Shown here: positions 44,512-50,193 of the stretch, piece after piece
Numbering within the stretch: position 1 is the stretch's first letter
Layout of the letters: every line of letters starts with the position of its first letter
NCBI GenBank assembly: GCA_018647265.1
Contig: JABGTK010000110.1
Span: 1 to 50,193 of the forward strand
Source of the DNA: Candidatus Neomarinimicrobiota bacterium
GTDB taxonomy: Bacteria; Fidelibacterota; Marinisomatia; Marinisomatales; TCS55
Length of the DNA: 50,193 nt
Direction of reading: 5' to 3'
Translations under genes and position numbers: made by a program
The notes under the pieces: model-generated
What the model saw: the letters and a program-made list of their open reading frames with translations, nothing else
The model's database searches: none
Told to the model about the DNA's origin: nothing

Positions 44512-47478
44512 TTAATCGATTATTATTTCGTCAATAAATATCCAAGCTGGTCCACCGGCACCGTGGTGCCAATCGGGACATGTTTCAATATTTATGGCTT
44601 TTATTTTTATATAACGAATATTCTTGTCAACAGTTTGTCTGAATTCATGAATCACTGGATCGTCCGTTCTTAAAGGAATTTCATGAGAGACATTTCCTAA
44701 GTCCTCATAAGTATCGCCATCATTCGATACGGCGAAAGTCACATGGTTAGGGAGCCAAATCCAACTTCCCACATTTTGAAGAAAACTAGTAGATATGGAA
44801 TTAATTGGGCGAACTTGTCCCAAATCAATAACGGCTTCAAAATTATCCTTTTCCCATCCTTGCCATGCACCCCATGAATGCTTCTGCCCTCGAATTGTAT
44901 CAAACAATCCCGTGTGTCCGCCGGCGGTGTACTGTTTGTTATATGGGATTTTATATTTTATAGAGGGTTTGTAAGGAATTTTCCTGAATGAGACTGCCTC
45001 TACATTACTATTAATACCATTGGAATTCACGGCCACAGTTTTGATTACAGTACTATTTATTAACTTAATCGGAGAAATGTATAGTTGTGAATTCTCAGTA
45101 GGATTAATTCCATCTAAAGTGAAATGAATTTGATTATTATTAATGGTAGATAATGTAACTGTCAATGAATCAATAAACGCCCGGGCTGCGGCTACGATGA
45201 CAGGATTTTGAGGTAGCTCCTTTTTAACTGATGAGGACGGACGGTCGCTTATATTCGACGCCCATTCTTTATTCGGTTCATTCCCCATTATGAATTTCAA
45301 TTCATCACCGGAAGTAATTTGGCCATGGGTGATATATGATTTAGAAAAAGCCTTCCCATTTATAGCGGCTGATTGAACATACCGATTATCCGAAGACGTA
45401 TTTGGTGCTTTAATGGTGAAGGTTTTCCCATTTTCCTGATAAATGGATATTTCATCAAAAATAGGTGTACCAAGAGCATAAATATCTTGCCCTGGTGTAA
45501 CGGGATAAAAGCCCATGGCTGAGAATACGTACCAAGCTGACATTTGTCCGCAATCCTCATTTCCGCAAAGACCCACGCGGTTGGGAAGGTACATTTCATC
45601 CATGATCTGTCTCGTTCGATTTTGGGTTTTCCATGGTTGGCCAACATAATTGTAAAGATAAGCGAAATTATGGCTGGGTTCGTTCCCGTGGGCATATTGG
45701 CCAATTAGCCCAGTAATATCTGGAATATCTCGTCCAGTTAGGTCCGATTCGGTGGTGAATAAATCATCGAGGCGTGAGGCGAAAATAGATGCGCCACCCA
45801 TGGTATTAATCATACCATTAATATCCTGAGGGACAAAAAATGAATATTGCCAACTGTTGGCTTCTGTATAATTTGCCGTAACCTCTTTGGGATCAAAAGG
45901 GGTAAGCCATTGACTGAATTTCCTACCTCGCATAAAACCTGTGTCCTGATTGAACAGGTTCAGATAATTTTTACTGCGGCGGTAAAATTGATCGGCAATT
46001 TCTTTTTGGTTCAAGGAATCGGCAAGGACAGCAATGCACCAGTCATCATATGCGTATTCAAGGGTAATTGACACCGATTCATTTTCTTTTTCGATGGGGA
46101 TATATCCTTTTTCTTTATAACTATCCAATCCCTCGTGGTTACCCATGGCACTTTCCACCATAGCCTTGAGGGCATAATCCACATCAAAATCCCGTAATCC
46201 TTTTACATATGCATCGGTAATAACAGGAATGGAATGGTAGCCGATCATTGTACCCGTTTCATTACCGGCCAATTCCCAAACGGGCAGGAGGTCACCTTCT
46301 TTTTCTTTGGAAATCAATGTTCGTATAAGATCCTGGGCCAAAGTTGGTTTTAACAGAGTAAACAGGGGATGGGCGGCGCGAAATGTATCCCAGAGGGAAA
46401 AGACTGTGTACATATTTGAACCGGATTCTGTTGTGTGAATATTTAGATCTGCGCCGCGGTAGCGGCCGTCCACATCAGAAAAAATATTAGGTGCTATGAA
46501 GGCATGGTAAATGGCTGTATAAAAATTGGTTTTCTCAGCTTCAGTACCGCCTTTTACTGTAACGAGAGAGAGTTCTTTTTCCCAAGCATCTGAAGCTTTT
46601 TGGCGGATGGCATCAAAATTCCAACTTGTTGATTCAGATTCAAGGTTCTGACGGGCCCCATTTTCATCCACTGCTGAAATTCCTACTTTTACAAGGATAG
46701 TTTCGTCCGTTGCTGTCCCAAAAGTAAATACTCCTTTTACATTTTTACCATTAATCATTTTCTTATCGATGAAGCTATCATTTAATGCCAATTGACTGCT
46801 TTGAAATGGTTTTGAAAATTGTGCTACAAAATATAAATGTTGATCCCTAGCCCAGCCATTGGATCTGCGGTAGCCGGTAATCTCATTATCCCCTATTATC
46901 TTAAGATATGAATCGGTGACGCGGTCTCCCAAGCCATGTTTCAAATCGAAAATAATATGGGATGCGTTGGATTTAGGAAAGGTATAACGATGGAATCCTG
47001 TGCGAGTGGTAGCTGTTAATTCAGCGCGAATTTTATAGTCATCCAATGTTACGGCGTAATATCCCGGTTCAGCTTCTTCAGTCTCATGGCGAAATGCTGA
47101 CCGGTATCCCGTGGTGGAATTTGCCTCATCACCAGGATTAATCTGGATATCACCTATTGTAGGCATGACAAGGATATCTCCATAATCAATGGCGCCGGTT
47201 CCGCTCAAATGGGTATGGCTGAAGCCAAGAATGGTTGGGTTATCCGTATGGTAACCGGAGCAGTTGGCCCAGCCTCTATCTCGAGTGTCAGGACTAAGTT
47301 GAACCATTCCAAAAGGTAGCGTTGCCCCGGGAAAGGTGTGTCCTGTTCCCGCCGTCCCAATAAAGGGATCTACAAATTTTGTGAGATTTTCAGACGAATT
47401 TTGACAGGAAATAAAAAACAAAAGTGATAAAGAAACGAGTATGTTTTTTAACCATTTATGGCAGAGAATTGATTTCAT
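44512..47478 (-). CDS. GH92 alpha-mannosidase with CHB_HEX_C and discoidin-like tail
   Basis: Complete calcium-dependent exo-alpha-mannosidase lipoprotein. The frame is open to 47562, but the start at ATG 47478 (MKSILCHKWLKNILVSLSLLFFISC) gives an ordinary lipoprotein signal; the upstream part lacks one and holds an operator-like palindrome. GH92 motifs include VDPFIGTAGTGHTFPGA, SPDTRDRGW, PVWELAGNETGTMIGYH, GNEPSHNFAYLYNY and GNEDCGQMSAWYVFSAMGFYP. After the catalytic part come a hexosaminidase-C-like domain (HFTLDGINPTENS) and the shared module ending CPDWHHGAGGPAWIFIDEI. About 988 aa. It lies on the - strand at the end of the locus and is clearly homologous to the truncated GH92 at bases 1-1659, which lacks the tail. 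Specificity unresolved. Confidence 0.94.
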   Translation of the reverse strand: MKSILCHKWLKNILVSLSLLFFISCQNSSENLTKFVDPFIGTAGTGHTFPGATLPFGMVQLSPDTRDRGWANCSGYHTDNPTILGFSHTHLSGTGAIDYGDILVMPTIGDIQINPGDEANSTTGYRSAFRHETEEAEPGYYAVTLDDYKIRAELTATTRTGFHRYTFPKSNASHIIFDLKHGLGDRVTDSYLKIIGDNEITGYRRSNGWARDQHLYFVAQFSKPFQSSQLALNDSFIDKKMINGKNVKGVFTFGTATDETILVKVGISAVDENGARQNLESESTSWNFDAIRQKASDAWEKELSLVTVKGGTEAEKTNFYTAIYHAFIAPNIFSDVDGRYRGADLNIHTTESGSNMYTVFSLWDTFRAAHPLFTLLKPTLAQDLIRTLISKEKEGDLLPVWELAGNETGTMIGYHSIPVITDAYVKGLRDFDVDYALKAMVESAMGNHEGLDSYKEKGYIPIEKENESVSITLEYAYDDWCIAVLADSLNQKEIADQFYRRSKNYLNLFNQDTGFMRGRKFSQWLTPFDPKEVTANYTEANSWQYSFFVPQDINGMINTMGGASIFASRLDDLFTTESDLTGRDIPDITGLIGQYAHGNEPSHNFAYLYNYVGQPWKTQNRTRQIMDEMYLPNRVGLCGNEDCGQMSAWYVFSAMGFYPVTPGQDIYALGTPIFDEISIYQENGKTFTIKAPNTSSDNRYVQSAAINGKAFSKSYITHGQITSGDELKFIMGNEPNKEWASNISDRPSSSVKKELPQNPVIVAAARAFIDSLTVTLSTINNNQIHFTLDGINPTENSQLYISPIKLINSTVIKTVAVNSNGINSNVEAVSFRKIPYKPSIKYKIPYNKQYTAGGHTGLFDTIRGQKHSWGAWQGWEKDNFEAVIDLGQVRPINSISTSFLQNVGSWIWLPNHVTFAVSNDGDTYEDLGNVSHEIPLRTDDPVIHEFRQTVDKNIRYIKIKAINIETCPDWHHGAGGPAWIFIDEIIID

Positions 47479-47530
47479 TTTTAAATACTTTAATGGAAGG
47501 TTAATGAGGCGCATGAGTTTACTAAATAAT

Positions 47531-47538
47531 ACACGTGT
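47531..47538. promoter_or_regulatory. ACACGTGT palindrome between GH92 and the divergent BNR gene
   Basis: Perfect 8-bp palindrome (10 bp, TACACGTGTA, at 47530-47539) 53 bp before the preferred GH92 start and 179 bp before the divergent gene. It matches the site at 32200 in nine bases. This is a candidate operator only. Confidence 0.25.
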
Positions 47539-47716
47539 ACATCCTCGAGAAAAATGCTTCATAACTTATGAAAAATGTGGGAATTATCCCACGATTTAGT
47601 GTTTAAAATTTCCCATGGTTTGTGTGCCAATTCACCTCAATAAACAAATTTGAATAATTATTATGGTTAATGGTAAACTCTAGGCGTCTTTTCTGACTAA
47701 TATTTCGGAGTAACTA

Positions 47717-50193
47717 TTGAAAAAATTTGATTTTAGTGGGATTGTTTTTCTTACACTATTCGCGTGTGCATTTTTGTTGGGAGATATATTCCAAACACCT
47801 CAAAATGTGGGGCGTCCTCTCAATCAACCGATGGAAGAAGGTGGCGAAGGTGGCCCCAATGCTCGTCTACAATTTGAATGGTTGAGACTTAAAAGTCCAA
47901 TTACCAATGAAATCCCAGATGGAATCGAGCAGCGAGCTCTAACATTTGCAAAATCTTTACCGAAAGGTAATAGTTTACCCGGACGCCTTATGCGATCCTC
48001 GGCTGGACAAGCCGATCTCGAGTGGATTTTACGTGGTCCTTACAACGTTGGTGGTCGCACTCGCGGTGTAGTTATTGATAAAATGGATCCAAATACAATT
48101 TTGGCCGGGGGTATTTCCGGCGGAATATGGCGATCGGAAGATGGTGGTCAAACATGGAAGAAAATGACCAAACATCACCAACTTCATAGTATTTCCTCCA
48201 TCACCCAGGATCCCAGAGATGGGAAAACCAATATCTGGTATGCTACGACTGGAGAATTAAGAGGAAACTCAGCCGGTGCTCGTGGTGCACCATTTCGGGG
48301 AGATGGCATTTATAAATCAATTGATAACGGATATAATTGGGAATTGATTTCCTCAACCTCAACCAGTACGCCTGAATCATTCGATAATAATCTCAATTAT
48401 TCCTGGCGGATAAAAGTGCATCCTACCACTGGTTATGTATTTACTGCATCTTTTGGAACTATTTATAAAAGTAAAGATGAAGGGGTAACATGGTCTGTAA
48501 TCCTCGGTGGTGGCGAAGATCGCTATACTGATTTAACGATGACGAGTAAAGGCTTGATAATTGCAGTATTGGGAGATGAAGAGTCAGATGGCCCAATCAT
48601 GCGATCAGAAGATGGGGAAACTTGGACCAATATTACGCCGACTAATTTCCCAGCTTCTTTTAATCGAATGGTTGTAGATATATCTGAGTCGAATGATTCG
48701 ATCGCTTATTTTGTCGCCAATACCAATGATAGCCATGTCTTTTGGAAGTACAAATTTATTTCTGGGGATGGTTCTGGTACCGGTGGCAGTTGGGAAGATC
48801 GTAGCCAGAATCTTCCCAGTGATTATGATTCTCAATCGGGATATGATATTCATGTACGTGTAAGCCCGGATGATTCAAGTATGGTTTATTTTGGTGGTAC
48901 AAATTTATACTACACAACGGATGGGTTAGAAACTTCCGGGAAAAAATATAAATTTGGTGGTTATAGTACAGAAAATCATCACCCGGACCAACATGATGTC
49001 ATTTTATTTAAAGATGATCCTTATAAAGTATTATCGGCTAGTGATGGTGGGTTACATCTAATGGACGATCATACAGCGTGGGATAAAAATTGGGTATCTT
49101 TAAATAATGGGTATGTCACAACACAATTTTATACCATTGGAATTGATCGCTCTGGACGATATCCCGCATTAGTAATGGGTGGTACTCAAGATAATGGTAC
49201 TTGGGAGACGACGAGCTCAGATTCTGTGAAGGCTTGGAATGATGTGAGTGGAGGCGATGGTGCTTATTGTTCAGTTATTGATTATGGGAGTGCCTATATA
49301 ATGTCATCCCAAAGAGGGCATACTCTGATAAAGGATTGGTCTAATCCATTTGATTGGTCTTTTGGTGAAGGAAAATATAACAATTATTCTTGGGCCTATT
49401 TAAATCCTCCCGGTTTTGATAGAGAAAATGATGCGCTTTTCATTAATCCATTTTATTCCGATCCTTTAAATGATCATATCTTATATTATTCTGGCGGAAA
49501 ATATGTATACCGTAATAACGATGTTTATTTCAATGAAACAAACTATAAACGTCCTGAAGGCGGCGGAAGTTATGAAGGCGTGAATTGGGAAAAATTGAAC
49601 GGAACATCTGCTATAGGGAGTATCAGTGCATTCGGCGCCAGCGTAAATCAGCCTGCCCACCGATTATACTATGGTACATCCTCGGGCTATCTATATAAAC
49701 TTGAAGATGCTCATGAGAAAGAAAAAGTGGTCGAGATTCAAAATAATATTAGTGGTTCTGGCTATGTGAGCGGAATTTCGGTTGACCCATATAATGGCAA
49801 TAAGGTCATGGTCAGTTTTTCAAGTTATGAAACAAGAAGTATCCATTATTCAAATAATGGCGGCGAATCCTGGACAGATGTAAGTGGAAACTTAGAAGAG
49901 AATACCAGTGGAGGTGGGGATGGGCCATCTGTTCGATCCGTGTTAATCTTTCCTATTAAAGGTGGGTATAAATATTTTGCTGCAACCAGTACGGGACTTT
50001 ATTCTACATCTAATTTGGATGGAACCAGTACGGTCTGGAAACAGGAAGGTGCTGAAAGTATTGGGAATGTAGTTGTTGATAAAGTAATTGGTCGTGCTGT
50101 CGATGGATATTTAGCAATTGCCACACATGGAAACGGGATATATACAGCTTGGGTTGATCGTGATCAATTGGCAGTGGATGATTCTAATCTTCC
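47717..50193 (+). CDS. Large BNR/sortilin-like beta-propeller protein, C-terminus outside window
   Basis: An open frame from TTG 47717 (Shine-Dalgarno CGGAG at 47706-47710, 6-bp spacing) to the window end, about 825 codons, no stop. After an export-type N-terminus (KKFDFSGIVFLTLFACAFLLG) come repeated BNR/Asp-box turns of the VPS10-sortilin kind: GGIWRSEDGGQTWKKM, GIYKSIDNGYNWELI, IYKSKDEGVTWSV, MRSEDGETWTNI, IHYSNNGGESWTDV and GTQDNGTWE. It starts with LRGPYNVGGRTRGVV, typical of secreted WD40/YVTN-BNR proteins in this superphylum. The visible part ends IATHGNGIYTAWVDRD-x, the point where such proteins usually continue into a sorting tail. Function unknown; probably extracellular. It is divergent from GH92, and membership of the glycan locus is uncertain. 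Confidence 0.82.
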   Translation, partial: MKKFDFSGIVFLTLFACAFLLGDIFQTPQNVGRPLNQPMEEGGEGGPNARLQFEWLRLKSPITNEIPDGIEQRALTFAKSLPKGNSLPGRLMRSSAGQADLEWILRGPYNVGGRTRGVVIDKMDPNTILAGGISGGIWRSEDGGQTWKKMTKHHQLHSISSITQDPRDGKTNIWYATTGELRGNSAGARGAPFRGDGIYKSIDNGYNWELISSTSTSTPESFDNNLNYSWRIKVHPTTGYVFTASFGTIYKSKDEGVTWSVILGGGEDRYTDLTMTSKGLIIAVLGDEESDGPIMRSEDGETWTNITPTNFPASFNRMVVDISESNDSIAYFVANTNDSHVFWKYKFISGDGSGTGGSWEDRSQNLPSDYDSQSGYDIHVRVSPDDSSMVYFGGTNLYYTTDGLETSGKKYKFGGYSTENHHPDQHDVILFKDDPYKVLSASDGGLHLMDDHTAWDKNWVSLNNGYVTTQFYTIGIDRSGRYPALVMGGTQDNGTWETTSSDSVKAWNDVSGGDGAYCSVIDYGSAYIMSSQRGHTLIKDWSNPFDWSFGEGKYNNYSWAYLNPPGFDRENDALFINPFYSDPLNDHILYYSGGKYVYRNNDVYFNETNYKRPEGGGSYEGVNWEKLNGTSAIGSISAFGASVNQPAHRLYYGTSSGYLYKLEDAHEKEKVVEIQNNISGSGYVSGISVDPYNGNKVMVSFSSYETRSIHYSNNGGESWTDVSGNLEENTSGGGDGPSVRSVLIFPIKGGYKYFAATSTGLYSTSNLDGTSTVWKQEGAESIGNVVVDKVIGRAVDGYLAIATHGNGIYTAWVDRDQLAVDDSNL

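Noticed and set aside
47479-47562. 28-residue N-terminal extension of the - strand GH92
   Set aside because: It would bury the lipoprotein signal; the start at 47478 gives a normal lipobox leader.
48605-48853. - strand open frame within the BNR protein
   Set aside because: It lies wholly inside the long + strand propeller frame, which has clear repeats.

Overview
The window is an AT-rich stretch of a Gram-negative bacterium of the Bacteroidota / FCB superphylum type. The evidence is a SusC/SusD pair, many secreted lipoproteins with a cysteine lipobox, discoidin-type (F5/8 C) tails, an FG-GAP/UnbV protein and, at the right edge, a BNR-repeat protein of the kind that normally carries a type IX sorting tail. 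Clear Shine-Dalgarno sequences before several genes (for example before SusC, SusD and the DUF1080 gene) would also fit a relative such as Neomarinimicrobiota. I cannot decide the phylum from the window alone. No rRNA, tRNA, CRISPR or transposase gene is seen.

The whole window reads as one large polysaccharide-utilisation-like locus aimed at sialylated, fucosylated and sulfated host-type or animal glycans (N-glycan or mucin-like). The first ~30 kb (1-29923) is a single + strand gene train with very short gaps or overlaps. It holds, in order: the end of a GH92 mannosidase, two sulfatases, GH20 hexosaminidase, an FHS/FucP-type sugar permease, a decayed lutB-lutC scar, a third sulfatase, a sialidase-esterase fusion, GH29 fucosidase, a fourth sulfatase (GlcNAc-6-sulfatase-like), a tandem DUF1080 protein, two Tat-exported Gfo/Idh/MocA oxidoreductases, sialate lyase (nanA), AGE-type N-acylglucosamine 2-epimerase, sialate O-acetylesterase, a sialate mutarotase-sodium symporter fusion, a GHL10-type putative glycosidase, and a PHP-family metallohydrolase with a discoidin tail.

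At 30-32 kb the pattern breaks. A second sialidase lies on the - strand between two ~136-bp diverged direct repeats, followed by ~0.5 kb of AT-rich DNA before susC. Then come SusC, SusD and a strong terminator (37221-37252), an FG-GAP/UnbV protein, a GH18 endoglycosidase-like lipoprotein and a GH2 glycosidase on the + strand. A complete GH92 mannosidase is convergent on the - strand, and a large truncated BNR-repeat protein runs off the right end.

Together the genes predict this sequence. Sulfatases and esterases remove sulfate and acetyl caps. GH33 removes sialic acid, GH29 fucose, GH2 galactose (or a related sugar), GH20 GlcNAc/GalNAc and GH92 alpha-mannose, while GH18 cuts the chitobiose core. 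SusCD binds and imports oligosaccharide. The NanM-symporter fusion brings in sialate, and NanA plus the epimerase give ManNAc then GlcNAc. The DUF1080 plus Gfo/Idh pair suggests an extra oxidative (3-keto) route for splitting a glycosidic bond. Missing from the window are a transcriptional regulator, a formylglycine-generating enzyme, a GlcNAc kinase, and the nagA/nagB functions.
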